The position numbers and the translations under genes were made by a program. Below, one piece after another: positions 46,829-55,653 of a stretch of 64,000 nt of DNA. The DNA is taken from assembly GCF_017114865.1 (NCBI RefSeq), contig NZ_JADEYH010000020.1, positions 46,013 to 110,012 on the forward strand, read 5' to 3'. Numbering within the stretch: position 1 is the first letter of the stretch; each line of letters starts with the position of its first letter. The notes below the pieces were generated by a model. It was not told the DNA's origin, did no database searches, and saw nothing but the letters and a program-made list of their open reading frames with translations. The stretch is from Streptomyces verrucosisporus. Lineage in GTDB: Bacteria; Actinomycetota; Actinomycetes; Streptomycetales; Streptomycetaceae.

Positions 46829-48976
46829 TCAGAGCTGGGGGCGGGCGGCCCGGACGACGTCGTAGACGCCGGGCACCTCCCGCATGGCGCGCATCAGCCG
46901 GGGCAGCTCGCCGGCGTCCTCCAGCCGCAGGGTGTAGGTGTGCCGCACCCGGTGCTCCCTGGGCGGTTCCACCTCGGCGGAGACCACGGCGGCCCCCTCC
47001 GCCGCGATGGCCTCGGTCAGGTCGGCCAGGAGGTGCGGGCGGCTCAGCGACTCGGCGTGCAGTGTCACCCGGCAGCCCGCGCCGGAGTCCTGCCACCGCA
47101 CGGCCACGGTCTCGCGCCCGGCGGCGGTCATCCGGCCCACGGTGGGGCAGCCCTCCCGGTGGGCGGTCACCGCGCCGCCGCGCACCGCGAAGCCGACCAC
47201 GGCGTCGGGCGGCACCGGCGTGCAGCAGCGGGCCAGCCGTACGGGTGCGCCGGGCAGCCCGGCCACGGCCGCGGGCCTCTCGCGGGCCCGTACGGCCCGG
47301 TCCGGGCCGTACGGTACGGCGGCTGGAGGGGAGCCCGGCTCCCGGGCCGCGGCCGACCGGGCCTCACGACGGACCTCCCCGCCCGCCCCCTCCGGCCGCT
47401 CGCCGCCCTCCACATCCTCCGCACAGGCGTCGAGCCAGGTGCGGATGGCGATCCGCGCGGTGGGGGTGCGGGCGTGCTCCAGCCACTGCGGGGAGGGACC
47501 GGACGTGCCCTCGGGAGCCATCAGCAGCTGCAGCGAGTCGCCGTCGCTCAGCACGGTGCCCAGCGCCGCGAGCCGTCCGTCCACCCGGGCTCCGACCAGG
47601 GCGTGCCCGGCCGCGCCGTAGCGGGCGTAGGCCGCGTCCACGCAGGTGGCGCCCGCGGGCAGGTGTAGGGCGGCGGTCCGGCCGGGGCCGCCCGGATCGG
47701 TGCAGAAGACGGTGATCTCGCGGTCCTGGGCGAGGTCGTCGCGCAGCTCGGCCCAGAAGGTGTCCGGGTCGGGTGCGTGGCTCTGCCACTCCAGCAGCCG
47801 CTCCAGCCAGCCGGGACGGGTGGGGTCGGCACGTCCGTCGTCCGCGGCGGCCGCCTCGCCGGCGGGGTCGGAGCCGGGGGCGCCGGAGGTCCGGTGCGGG
47901 TCGCCGAGGGCGATCACCCCCGCCTCGGCGACCCGGTGCATCCGGTGGGTGCGGACCAGTACCTCGGCCACCCGCCCCCCGGTGTCGGCGACCGCGGTGT
48001 GCAGCGACTGGTACAGGTTGAACTTCGGCACCGCGATGAAGTCCTTGAACTCCGACATCATCGGTGTGAAGCAGGTGTGCAGCTCCCCCAGGACCGCGTA
48101 GCAGTCGGCGTTCTCGGCGACCAGGATCAGCAGCCGCCCGAAGTCGCAGGACCCCAGCTCGCCGCGTTTGGCGCGGGCCCGGTGGACGGAGAGGAAGTGC
48201 CGCGGCCGGATGAGGACCTCGGCGGCGATGTCCGCATCGCGCAGTACGGCCCGCACCGACTCGGCGATCCCGGCGAGCGGGTCGGCACCGGCGTTGTGCT
48301 CGCGGATCAGCTCCCGGGTGCGGTCGTACTCCTCGGGGTGGAGTACGGCGAAGACCAGGTCCTCCAGCTCGGTCTTGAGCGCCTGCACGCCCAGCCGCTC
48401 GGCCAGCGGGACCAGCACGTCCCGGGTGACGCGGGCGATGCGCGCCTGCTTCTCGGGCCGCATCACGCCCAGGGTGCGCATGTTGTGCAGCCGGTCGGCG
48501 AGCTTGATGGACATCACCCGCACGTCGTTGCCGGTGGCCACCAGCATCTTGCGGAAGGTCTCCGACTCGGCGGCGGCGCCGTAGTCCACCTTCTCCAGTT
48601 TGGTGACGCCGTCGACGAGGTAGCCCACCTCCTCGCCGAACTCCGCCCGCACCTGTTCCAGCGTCACCTCGGTGTCCTCGACGGTGTCGTGGAGCAGGGA
48701 GGCCGTCAGGGTCGTCGTCTCGGCGCCGAGTTCGGCCAGGATCAGGGTGACGGCCAGCGGGTGGGTGATGTACGGCTCGCCGCTCTTGCGCGTCTGCCCC
48801 CGGTGCGAGGACTCCGCCAGAACGTAGGCGCGGCGCAGGATGTCGAGGTCGGCGCCCGGGTGGTGGGCGCGGTGCGCCTTGGCCACGTGCTCGATGGCGT
48901 CGGGGAGGGCGTGCCGGGGCGACGGGCCCAGGAGGGCCGCACGACCGAGCTTGCGAAGGCTCCGTACTGCGCTCAT
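46829..48976 (-). CDS. rshA: RelA/SpoT-homologue (p)ppGpp synthetase/hydrolase (RshA type)
   Basis: A 715-residue long RSH protein. The hydrolase HD domain has HRGQTRKSGEPYITHPLAV and SLLHDTVEDTEV (about residues 60-100) and KLADRLHNMRTL. The synthetase domain follows with RHFLSVHRARAKRG, CYAVLGELHTCFTPMMSEFKDFIAVPKFNLYQSLHT; its DxxG segment is altered (SCDFGRLLILV), so synthesis may be weak. A TGS domain (HLPAGATCVDAAYARYG) and a C-terminal ACT domain (about residues 640-710) complete it. The Streptomyces paralogue rshA sits between hflX and dapF, as here; relA proper lies elsewhere. ATG at 48976. Confidence 0.88.
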   Translation of the reverse strand: MSAVRSLRKLGRAALLGPSPRHALPDAIEHVAKAHRAHHPGADLDILRRAYVLAESSHRGQTRKSGEPYITHPLAVTLILAELGAETTTLTASLLHDTVEDTEVTLEQVRAEFGEEVGYLVDGVTKLEKVDYGAAAESETFRKMLVATGNDVRVMSIKLADRLHNMRTLGVMRPEKQARIARVTRDVLVPLAERLGVQALKTELEDLVFAVLHPEEYDRTRELIREHNAGADPLAGIAESVRAVLRDADIAAEVLIRPRHFLSVHRARAKRGELGSCDFGRLLILVAENADCYAVLGELHTCFTPMMSEFKDFIAVPKFNLYQSLHTAVADTGGRVAEVLVRTHRMHRVAEAGVIALGDPHRTSGAPGSDPAGEAAAADDGRADPTRPGWLERLLEWQSHAPDPDTFWAELRDDLAQDREITVFCTDPGGPGRTAALHLPAGATCVDAAYARYGAAGHALVGARVDGRLAALGTVLSDGDSLQLLMAPEGTSGPSPQWLEHARTPTARIAIRTWLDACAEDVEGGERPEGAGGEVRREARSAAAREPGSPPAAVPYGPDRAVRARERPAAVAGLPGAPVRLARCCTPVPPDAVVGFAVRGGAVTAHREGCPTVGRMTAAGRETVAVRWQDSGAGCRVTLHAESLSRPHLLADLTEAIAAEGAAVVSAEVEPPREHRVRHTYTLRLEDAGELPRLMRAMREVPGVYDVVRAARPQL

Positions 48977-49081
48977 GGCACCTCCCACTGCGTCGGGGGG
49001 CTTGATCCTACCGAGCCTCCCACACCCCGCGGGCCGCCTCCCGTCCGCAGTGGCCGGGATCACCCGTTCGAGCGGTCGCCC

Positions 49082-49975
49082 TCAGGAAGCGGTGAGCAGG
49101 CCGGGGTCGATCGTGCCCTCGGCGACGATCACGGCGGGGCCGGTCATCTCGACGCCGCCGTCCGGGCGTTCGGTGATCACCAGCCGCCCGCCGGGGACGT
49201 CGACGGTGTAGGTGGCCGGAGCGCCGTCCGCGGCCGGATCCGCGCCGTCGCGGCGGGCGGCCGCGACCATGACCGCGCAGGCGCCCGTACCGCAGGAGCG
49301 GGTCTCGCCGGAACCGCGCTCGTGCACCCGCAGGGCCACGTGGCCCTGCCCCCGGCCGACGGCGAACTCGACGTTGACGCCCTCGGGGTAGGCGGTGGCC
49401 GGCGCCACGGCCGGGGCGGTGTACAGGTCACCGGCGTGGGCGAGGTCGTCGACGAAGGCGACGGCGTGCGGGTTGCCCATGTCGACGTGGAGCGCGGGCC
49501 AGCTGCGTTCCCCCACCGTGACGGTGATGTCCGCCTCCGTGCCGCCGGGCAACTTGGCGGCGCCCATGTGGACGGTGACGCCGCCGTCCTCGGCCAGGCG
49601 TACCCGGCGCACACCGGCCCGGGTGGCGACGGCGAGGTCGCCGGCCCCGGCCAGCCCGGCGCGCTGGAGGTAGCGTGCGAAGACCCGTACGCCGTTGCCG
49701 CACATCTCCGCGATGCTGCCGTCGGCGTTGCGGTAGTCCATGAACCACTCGGCCTCGCCGGCCATCGGGTGCGCCTCGGGGTGGGCCGCGGAGCGCACCA
49801 CCCGCAGCAGGCCGTCCCCGCCGATCCCGGCCCGCCGGTCGCACAGCCGGGCCACGGTCCCGGCGGGGAGGTCAAGCGTTCCGTCCGGGTCGGGGATGAT
49901 CACGAAGTCGTTCTCGGTGCCGTGTCCCTTGAGGAACGGCACGGGCGCGCCTGCGGCCCCTGCTGCGCTGTTCAC
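49082..49975 (-). CDS. dapF: Diaminopimelate epimerase
   Basis: A 297-residue enzyme that converts LL- to meso-diaminopimelate for lysine and peptidoglycan. The two catalytic Cys are in AEMCGNGVRVFA and TRSCGTGACAVM, one in each half of the pseudo-symmetric fold. The substrate-binding KGHGTENDFV opens the protein and MGNPHAVAF lies mid-chain. Two starts compete: ATG at 49984 and GTG at 49975. On the minus strand TACGAT overlaps the ATG and ends 7 bases before the GTG, which suggests a leaderless mRNA starting at the GTG. It is followed on the same strand by rshA. Confidence 0.92.
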   Translation of the reverse strand: MNSAAGAAGAPVPFLKGHGTENDFVIIPDPDGTLDLPAGTVARLCDRRAGIGGDGLLRVVRSAAHPEAHPMAGEAEWFMDYRNADGSIAEMCGNGVRVFARYLQRAGLAGAGDLAVATRAGVRRVRLAEDGGVTVHMGAAKLPGGTEADITVTVGERSWPALHVDMGNPHAVAFVDDLAHAGDLYTAPAVAPATAYPEGVNVEFAVGRGQGHVALRVHERGSGETRSCGTGACAVMVAAARRDGADPAADGAPATYTVDVPGGRLVITERPDGGVEMTGPAVIVAEGTIDPGLLTAS

Positions 49976-50021
49976 GGTGCCCATCGTACGGGGCGGGGTC
50001 CGGCCACCGGCCGGGCCGGCG

Positions 50022-50504
50022 CTAGCGGAGTCGGGCGACGCGCCAGACGGCCAGCGCCACCAGGGTGCCGGCGATCAGCGCGTACAGGACGACCAGACGC
50101 CAGTCGGGACGCTCCCCGGATCCGCGCGCAGGCAGGCCCGGCCAGGCGAGGCCGGCACGGCGGGCGGCCATCATGCCCCAGCCGGCGGCGCAGCAGCTGA
50201 GGAGCAGCCCGAGCATGGCGACCACCGCCCCGCCCTCGCCGAGCCCGAAGGCGAGCGGGAAGGCGAACATCAGCGAGCCGGCCGCGCCGAGGCCGACGAC
50301 GGGGGCGAGCTGCCACAGCCGCAGTTTCCGGGGCGGACGGAGTTCCGCGTAGGACTCGTCCTCCTCGGGGGCCGCTTCCTCCAGCACCTCGAGTCCGTTC
50401 CCGTCCTCCGGTGGGCCCACGCAGTCCAGGGCCCTCGGGCCGTCGCCGGCGGCGCGGAGCTGCTCGACGACCGGTTCGTCGCTGTTGCGGGGGCCGGCCT
50501 CCAT
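50022..50504 (-). CDS. Hypothetical three-helix membrane protein
   Basis: A 160-residue protein with an acidic cytoplasmic N-terminus (about 60 residues), then three hydrophobic helices: LAPVVGLGAAGSLMFAFPLAF, VVAMLGLLLSCCAAGWGMMA and VVLYALIAGTLVALAVW. I do not recognise a family. GGGAGGG upstream serves either ATG 50504 or GTG 50510, two codons earlier. It precedes dapF on the same strand (46 bp gap) and follows miaA by 125 bp, so all three could be co-transcribed. Confidence 0.7.
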   Translation of the reverse strand: MEAGPRNSDEPVVEQLRAAGDGPRALDCVGPPEDGNGLEVLEEAAPEEDESYAELRPPRKLRLWQLAPVVGLGAAGSLMFAFPLAFGLGEGGAVVAMLGLLLSCCAAGWGMMAARRAGLAWPGLPARGSGERPDWRLVVLYALIAGTLVALAVWRVARLR

Positions 50505-50629
50505 CGCCACGTGCCCTCCCAACTCCCGGCTCTGCGGCTCAATCGACGGTCGATGCTCGCCGATGCTCGATGATGGCACGCCTGGGCGGCCGTCCAGCGC
50601 CCACTGGGCGTCCCGATGCCATCACGTGA

Positions 50630-51568
50630 TCAGGCTGTGACCGCTCGTTCGAGGAGGGCCAGCGCCTTGTCGGGGAGTTCGCCGCGATCGTCCGCCGCAC
50701 CGCTGAGCCAGTGGACACGCGGGTCGCGCCGGAACCAGGAGTCCTGGCGCCGCGCGAAGCGCTTGGTGGCGCGTACGGTCTCGGCGCGCGCCTCGTCCTC
50801 GGTGCACTCGCCGGCCAGGGCGGCCAGGATCTGCTGGTAGCCCAGGGCCCGTGAGGCCGTGCGGCCCTCTCGCAGTCCAGCACGCTCCAGCCCGCGCACC
50901 TCCTCGACCAGCCCGGCCTCCCACATCCGGTCCACCCGCCGGGCGATCCGCTCGTCGAGCTCGGGGCGTGCGACGTCGACTCCGATCTGGAGGGTGTCGT
51001 AGACGGGGTCGGGGCCGGGGAGGTTGGCGGTGAAGGGGCGGCCGGTGATCTCCACGACCTCCAGGGCGCGGACGATCCGGCGGCCGTTGCCCGGCAGGAT
51101 CGCGCGGGCCGCCCCGGGGTCGACGGCGGCGAGCCGGGCGTGCAGCGCCCCGGAGCCGGACTCGGCCAGTTCGGCCTCCAGCCGGGCCCGTACGGCCGGG
51201 TCGGTGCCGGGGAACTCAAGGGCGTCGACGGCGCCGCGCACGTACAGCCCGGATCCGCCCACGAGCACGGGGGTGCGCCCCTGGGCGAGCAGACGGTCGA
51301 TCTCGGCGCGGGCCAGGCGCTGGTACTCGGCGACGCTGGCGGTGACCGTCACCTCCCAGACGTCCAGAAGGCGGTGCGGAACGCCCTGGCGCTCCTTTGG
51401 CGTCAGCTTGGCGGTGCCGATGTCCATGCCTCGGTAGAGCTGCATGGAGTCGGCGTTGATCACCTCGCCGCCGAGGTGCCGGGCGAGGGCGACGCCCAGG
51501 TCGGACTTTCCGGCCGCGGTGGGTCCGACCACGGCGATGACACGGGGGTTGGGGGGTGAGCTGCTCAC
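50630..51568 (-). CDS. miaA: tRNA dimethylallyltransferase
   Basis: A 312-residue MiaA, which prenylates A37 of UNN-reading tRNAs; MiaB, encoded 1.4 kb upstream, then adds the methylthio group. Seen: P-loop VVGPTAAGKSDLG (residues about 12-24), INADSMQLYRGMDIGTAKL, VLVGGSGLYVRG, the LALDVARPEL-like segment GVDVARPELDERI, SRALGYQQIL and FARRQDSWFRRD. GTG at 51568 gives the usual N-terminus and length; the longer open frame upstream is not conserved. Confidence 0.94.
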   Translation of the reverse strand: MSSSPPNPRVIAVVGPTAAGKSDLGVALARHLGGEVINADSMQLYRGMDIGTAKLTPKERQGVPHRLLDVWEVTVTASVAEYQRLARAEIDRLLAQGRTPVLVGGSGLYVRGAVDALEFPGTDPAVRARLEAELAESGSGALHARLAAVDPGAARAILPGNGRRIVRALEVVEITGRPFTANLPGPDPVYDTLQIGVDVARPELDERIARRVDRMWEAGLVEEVRGLERAGLREGRTASRALGYQQILAALAGECTEDEARAETVRATKRFARRQDSWFRRDPRVHWLSGAADDRGELPDKALALLERAVTA

Positions 51569-51852
51569 GGCCCAAGTCTCGCAAACGCACGGGGAGGAGT
51601 CCGAACGAGTCACGCGGCGCCCCGCGGCCGTCGTGCGCCGCGCGCACCGGCCGTGGGCGGGTGCCCGGAGCGCGGGCCGGTGAACCGCTCCGTGAAACGC
51701 GGGACTCCCGCCGCGCGAGTAAGGTCTTTGGCTCATATGAGGTTATTCGCACCATTGGTGGTGATACACGGGAGGGGGAGTCGGGGACTCCGCCCCGGGG
51801 CGGGGGTCGTCGGCAGGGCGCGAGAGGCGCGCGAGAGAACGGAGTGACCGCC

Positions 51853-52044
51853 ATGGGCATCATGGACAGGGTCAGGGGCGTGGCCGGTCGGCACGGCGGG
51901 AAAGCCGGGGAGACGTCCGGTGGCGGGAGCAGGGGCAGGCACCGGCGCCGTACCGGGACCCGCGACGCGAAGATCCGGGAGGCGCGGGAGCGGCTGACAC
52001 GTGAGAGGGACGAGAAGGGGGACACCGCCGGCCCCGCCGCCTGA
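51853..52044 (+). CDS. Small basic protein of unknown function
   Basis: A 63-residue, Arg/Gly-rich protein: MGIMDRVRGVAGRHGGKAGE, then SRGRHRRRTGTRDAKIREARERLTRERDE. The N-terminus could form an amphipathic helix and the C-terminal third a charged helix; similar small Streptomyces proteins are sometimes labelled antitoxins without proof. ATG 51853 has GGAG 8 bases upstream. An A/T-richer patch at 51730-51770 probably holds its promoter. A hairpin follows its stop. Confidence 0.55.
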   Translation: MGIMDRVRGVAGRHGGKAGETSGGGSRGRHRRRTGTRDAKIREARERLTRERDEKGDTAGPAA

Positions 52045-52048
52045 GCGG

Positions 52049-52080
52049 CCGCCGTCCCCGCCGTGCGGCGGGGACGGCGG
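52049..52080. terminator. Hairpin between small basic gene and dioxygenase-like gene
   Basis: An inverted repeat of 15 bp (52049-52063 and 52066-52080), effectively 14 bp with a 4-base loop, between two convergent stops. Confidence 0.65.
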
Positions 52081-52092
52081 GGTCTGGTCGGT

Positions 52093-52806
52093 CTACGACC
52101 AGCTCGCCACCAGGTAGCCGACACCGTACGGTGCCTGGTCGTACAGCAGCCGCCCCTGGAGCCCCGCACCCTCGGCGGCACCGGCCAGCACCTGCCAGCA
52201 GGCCCGGCCGGACGCCTTCAGCTCGTAGGCCAGCTCCTCGTCGAGGGCCAGCAGCCCGGCGGGGTCGGCGGCGTCCAGGGCGCGGGCCGCGTCCGCGTCG
52301 AAGGCGGGGGCGCGCTCGTCGAAGTAGCCGGGGGCCTTGATCGTCCGGCAGGCGCTGCCGTCGCCCATCGCCAGCAGCGCGACACGCTCCGCCGAGGCGG
52401 CCAGCTCCCGCCCGGTCCGCGCGCAGCGCTCCTTCGGCAGCGGCTCCCCCACCGCGATCCCCTCCACGGGCGCCGCGCCCCAGCCCGTACGTTCCAGCAG
52501 CCAGGCGCCCACGGCCAGGGACGGCGGCAGCGGATGCCCGGCGGACGGACCCTCGCCCGGCCCCAGCCGGACCTCCAGGCCGACCCCGAAGGGGCGGAAG
52601 GACCCGGTGGCGCCCTGCGGATACCTGCCCCGGCCCGCCTGGTCGGCGGTGCCGACGACGACGAGCCGGTCGGGGCGAGCGGCGGCCAGAACGCCGATGG
52701 CGTCGTAGCAGGCGGCCCGGGCTTCGTCCGTCTCATGGGCGGCGCCCCCCGCCACCTCGGGCACCAGCAGCGGCGGACAGGGGCATACGGCGGCGGCGAC
52801 AAGCAT
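52093..52806 (-). CDS. Class III extradiol dioxygenase B-subunit-like protein
   Basis: A 237-residue protein of the LigB/MEMO-like fold. Seen: LVAAAVCPCPPLLVPEVAGG at the start, PDRLVVVGTADQAG, GVGLEVRLGPG, ALLAMGDGSACRTIKAPGYFDERA and a C-terminal GRLLYDQAPYGVGYLVASW. True LigB enzymes bind Fe(II) with conserved His residues. The N-terminal PHPP-type His is replaced here (CPCPPLLVPE), so dioxygenase activity is doubtful. Such genes commonly neighbour miaA/miaB in Streptomyces. ATG 52806 begins the fold. Confidence 0.8.
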   Translation of the reverse strand: MLVAAAVCPCPPLLVPEVAGGAAHETDEARAACYDAIGVLAAARPDRLVVVGTADQAGRGRYPQGATGSFRPFGVGLEVRLGPGEGPSAGHPLPPSLAVGAWLLERTGWGAAPVEGIAVGEPLPKERCARTGRELAASAERVALLAMGDGSACRTIKAPGYFDERAPAFDADAARALDAADPAGLLALDEELAYELKASGRACWQVLAGAAEGAGLQGRLLYDQAPYGVGYLVASWS

Positions 52807-52957
52807 GGCTCGCAGCCTACCGCCGCACTCCCTCCCCGCGGTCGGGCGCACAGGGGCCCGCACACGCCTGACCAGCGCGCAACCGGTGCACGCCGGGCTC
52901 ACGACCGGCGCGCGTACGCCGGGCCCGCGCGCCTGTGCGTTCCGGAAAGCGGGTGCG

Positions 52958-54445
52958 TCAGCGGGCGGTGCAGCCGCCCGGCGCAGCGGGCGGCTGCTCG
53001 GGGACGCCGACGGTCGGCAGCCCGAGCATCACGCCCCGGGGCCCGGCCTCGGGCGCGGCGTTGCGCCGCTCCCAGGCGTCGCCCGCACGGGTGCGCCGCA
53101 CCCCCAGCACCGCGCCCTCGGCCAGCAGGTGGTGCGGGGCGGCGTAGGTGACCTCGACGGTCGCCATGTCCCCCGGGCGCGGCACATCGCCGTCGGGGCG
53201 GGTGAAGTGGACCAGGCGGTTGTCGGGGGCGCGGCCGGACAGCCTGCGGGTGGCACCGTCCTTGCGGCCCTCGCCCTCGGCGACCATGACCTCCAGCGTC
53301 CGCCCGACCTGCCTCCTGTTCTCCGCCCAGGAGATCTCCTCCTGGAGGGCCACCAGCCGCTCGTACCGCGCCTGCACGACCTCCTTGGGGATCTGCCCGT
53401 CCATCTCGGCGGCCGGGGTGCCGGGCCGCTTGGAGTACTGGAAGGTGAACGCCTGCGCGAAGCGGGCCTCGCGGACGGTGTGGAGGGTCTGCTCGAAGTC
53501 CTCCTCGGTCTCGCCGGGGAAGCCCACGATGATGTCGGTGGAGATCGCGGCGTCGGGGATCGAGGCCCGGACCTTCTCGATGATGCCCAGGAAGCGCTCC
53601 TGCCGGTAGGAGCGGCGCATCGCCTTCAGCACGCGGTCGGAGCCGGACTGCAACGGCATGTGCAGCTGCGGCATCACGTTCTCCGTCTCGGCCATGGCGG
53701 CGATGACGTCGTCGGTGAAGTCGCGCGGGTGGGGAGAGGTGAAGCGGACCCGCTCCAGGCCCTCGACCTTCCCGCAGGCGCGCAGCAGCTTGGAGAAGGC
53801 CTCGCGGTCGCCGATGTCGGATCCGTAGGCGTTGACGTTCTGCCCCAGCAGCGTGATCTCGGTGACGCCCTCGGCGACCAGCGCCTCGACCTCGGCCAGG
53901 ATGTCGCCGGGCCGGCGGTCCTTCTCCTTGCCCCGCAGAGCGGGGACGATGCAGAACGTGCAGGTGTTGTTGCAGCCGACCGAGATGGAGACCCAGGCCG
54001 CGTACGCGCTCTCGCGCCGGGTCGGCAGCGTGGAGGGGAACGCCTCCAGCGACTCGGCGATCTCGACCTGCGCCTCCTGCTCGACGCGGGCGCGCTCCAG
54101 CAGCACCGGCAGGCTGCCGATGTTGTGGGTGCCGAAGACCACGTCGACCCAGGGCGCGCGCCGCACGATGGTGTCGCGGTCCTTCTGCGCCAGGCAGCCG
54201 CCGACCGCGATCTGCATGCCCGGCCGGGACGCCTTCTTCGGGGCGAGGTGGCCGAGGTTGCCGTACAGCTTGTTGTCGGCGTTCTCCCGCACCGCGCAGG
54301 TGTTGAAGACGACCACGTCGGCGTCGTCGGTGTCCCCCGGGGCCCGGACATAGCCCGCGTCCTCCAGCAGGCCCGACAGGCGCTCGGAGTCGTGGACGTT
54401 CATCTGGCACCCGTAGGTGCGCACCTGGTAAGTCTTCGCACTCAT
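52958..54445 (-). CDS. miaB: tRNA-2-methylthio-N6-dimethylallyladenosine synthase
   Basis: A 495-residue radical-SAM methylthiotransferase that completes ms2i6A37 in tRNA. The N-terminal MTTase domain has its three cluster Cys in YGCQMN, NTCAVRENA and VGGCLAQ; the radical SAM motif CNNTCTFC is near residue 162. Then come QNVNAYGSD and FTSPHPRDF, HMPLQSGSDRVLKAM, DIIVGFPGETEEDF and a C-terminal TRAM domain (about residues 380-445). A poorly conserved Pro/Arg-rich tail follows. MiaA acts before it. Confidence 0.95.
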   Translation of the reverse strand: MSAKTYQVRTYGCQMNVHDSERLSGLLEDAGYVRAPGDTDDADVVVFNTCAVRENADNKLYGNLGHLAPKKASRPGMQIAVGGCLAQKDRDTIVRRAPWVDVVFGTHNIGSLPVLLERARVEQEAQVEIAESLEAFPSTLPTRRESAYAAWVSISVGCNNTCTFCIVPALRGKEKDRRPGDILAEVEALVAEGVTEITLLGQNVNAYGSDIGDREAFSKLLRACGKVEGLERVRFTSPHPRDFTDDVIAAMAETENVMPQLHMPLQSGSDRVLKAMRRSYRQERFLGIIEKVRASIPDAAISTDIIVGFPGETEEDFEQTLHTVREARFAQAFTFQYSKRPGTPAAEMDGQIPKEVVQARYERLVALQEEISWAENRRQVGRTLEVMVAEGEGRKDGATRRLSGRAPDNRLVHFTRPDGDVPRPGDMATVEVTYAAPHHLLAEGAVLGVRRTRAGDAWERRNAAPEAGPRGVMLGLPTVGVPEQPPAAPGGCTAR

Positions 54446-54522
54446 CTCAGTCGACAGGGTACGCGCTCCCCCGTCCGCCCCGCCTCTCCCTTCCGCACAG
54501 CGGTCCTGGCAGGATCGGTGTC

Positions 54523-55521
54523 ATGGTCTCCCCGCACATACGGCGCCCATGGGCGCGGCGGCCGCTGACGGCCGCCGGGGCCGCGACCGCCGTGCTCGCG
54601 CTGCTGCTGTGGTGGCTGCTGCCCGACGGCGGCCCGGCGCCCAGTGGCCAGGTCGTCTTCACCACCGGCGCCCGGGGCGGGGTCTACGAACGCTACGGGG
54701 AGCTGCTGAAGGAGCAGCTGGGCAGCGACCTGCCCGGGGTGGACGTGACCCTCGTGCCCAGCCAGGGCTCGGTGCAGAACATAGAGCGGCTGATCTCCGG
54801 CGAGGCCTCCTTCACCATCGCCGCGGCCGACGCGGTCGCCGCCTACGTCAACTCCGGCGGAAAGGACGCCGACCGGCTGCGGGCCTGCGCACGGCTGTAC
54901 GACGACTACATCCAGCTCGTCGTCCCGGCCGGCTCGCCGGTGCGCGCCGCCGAGGACCTGAAGGGGCTGCGGGTCGGGCTCGGGCAGCGGCGCTCCGGCG
55001 TCAACCTGATCGCGGGCCGGCTGCTGAAGGCCGCCGGTCTGGACCCGGACAAGGACGTCCAGCCGGTGCTCCAGGGCATCGACAGGATGCCGGAACTGCT
55101 GGTCCGTGGGGAACTGGACGCCTTCTTCTGGTCGGGCGGGCTGCCGACCGGCGCGATCGAGCAGCTCGCCGAGGCCACCGAGATCCGCCTCGTACCGCTG
55201 GGCGACCTGGTGCCGGTGCTGCACGCCCAGGAGCCGCAGACCCGCTCCTACCGGGCGGCCCTGATGCCCTCCGACGCCTACCCGGCCGTCCGGGACGGCA
55301 AGGCCGTCGAGACGATCGCGGTGGCGAACCTGCTGGTCACCATGGAGGGCACGGACGCCGCGCTGACCGAGGGGATCACCCGCTCGGTGATCAACAGCCG
55401 GGACCGCATCGGCCGCGCGGTCCACGCCGCGCAGAAGGTCGACCTGCGCACGGCCATCTACACCCATCCGCTTCCGCTGCACCGGGGCGCCGAGCGCTAC
55501 TACCGCTCCGTGAAGTCCTGA
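54523..55521 (+). CDS. TAXI-family TRAP-type solute-binding protein
   Basis: A 332-residue exported binding protein. Residues 10-35 are a signal or membrane anchor (RRPLTAAGAATAVLALLLWWLL). The TAXI fold shows VFTTGARGGVYERYGELLKEQL, SQGSVQNIERLISGEASFTIAAADAV, AEDLKGLRVGLGQRRSGVNLIAGRLL and DAFFWSGGLPTGAI. TAXI proteins bind small acids, often glutamate, for TRAP transporters, but no TRAP permease gene is nearby. It converges on a sensor kinase gene and may instead serve as its sensing partner. Confidence 0.87.
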   Translation: MVSPHIRRPWARRPLTAAGAATAVLALLLWWLLPDGGPAPSGQVVFTTGARGGVYERYGELLKEQLGSDLPGVDVTLVPSQGSVQNIERLISGEASFTIAAADAVAAYVNSGGKDADRLRACARLYDDYIQLVVPAGSPVRAAEDLKGLRVGLGQRRSGVNLIAGRLLKAAGLDPDKDVQPVLQGIDRMPELLVRGELDAFFWSGGLPTGAIEQLAEATEIRLVPLGDLVPVLHAQEPQTRSYRAALMPSDAYPAVRDGKAVETIAVANLLVTMEGTDAALTEGITRSVINSRDRIGRAVHAAQKVDLRTAIYTHPLPLHRGAERYYRSVKS

Positions 55522-55653
55522 TCCCGTCCCGCCAGGGGCGGGCGGGGCCGATGGCGGCCGGCGGTGGTCGGCGGAGGCCGTCGGGACCCGGTACGGACGC
55601 CGCGGGCCGAGCGGCGGGCTGCGGCACCCCGCGACCGCGGCCCCCTCCGGGCC

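Noticed and set aside
51556..51852. N-terminal extension of the 63-residue protein (frame open from 51556)
   Set aside because: The extension overlaps the miaA start region antisense, is Arg/Pro-rich, and the ATG at 51853 has its own ribosome site.
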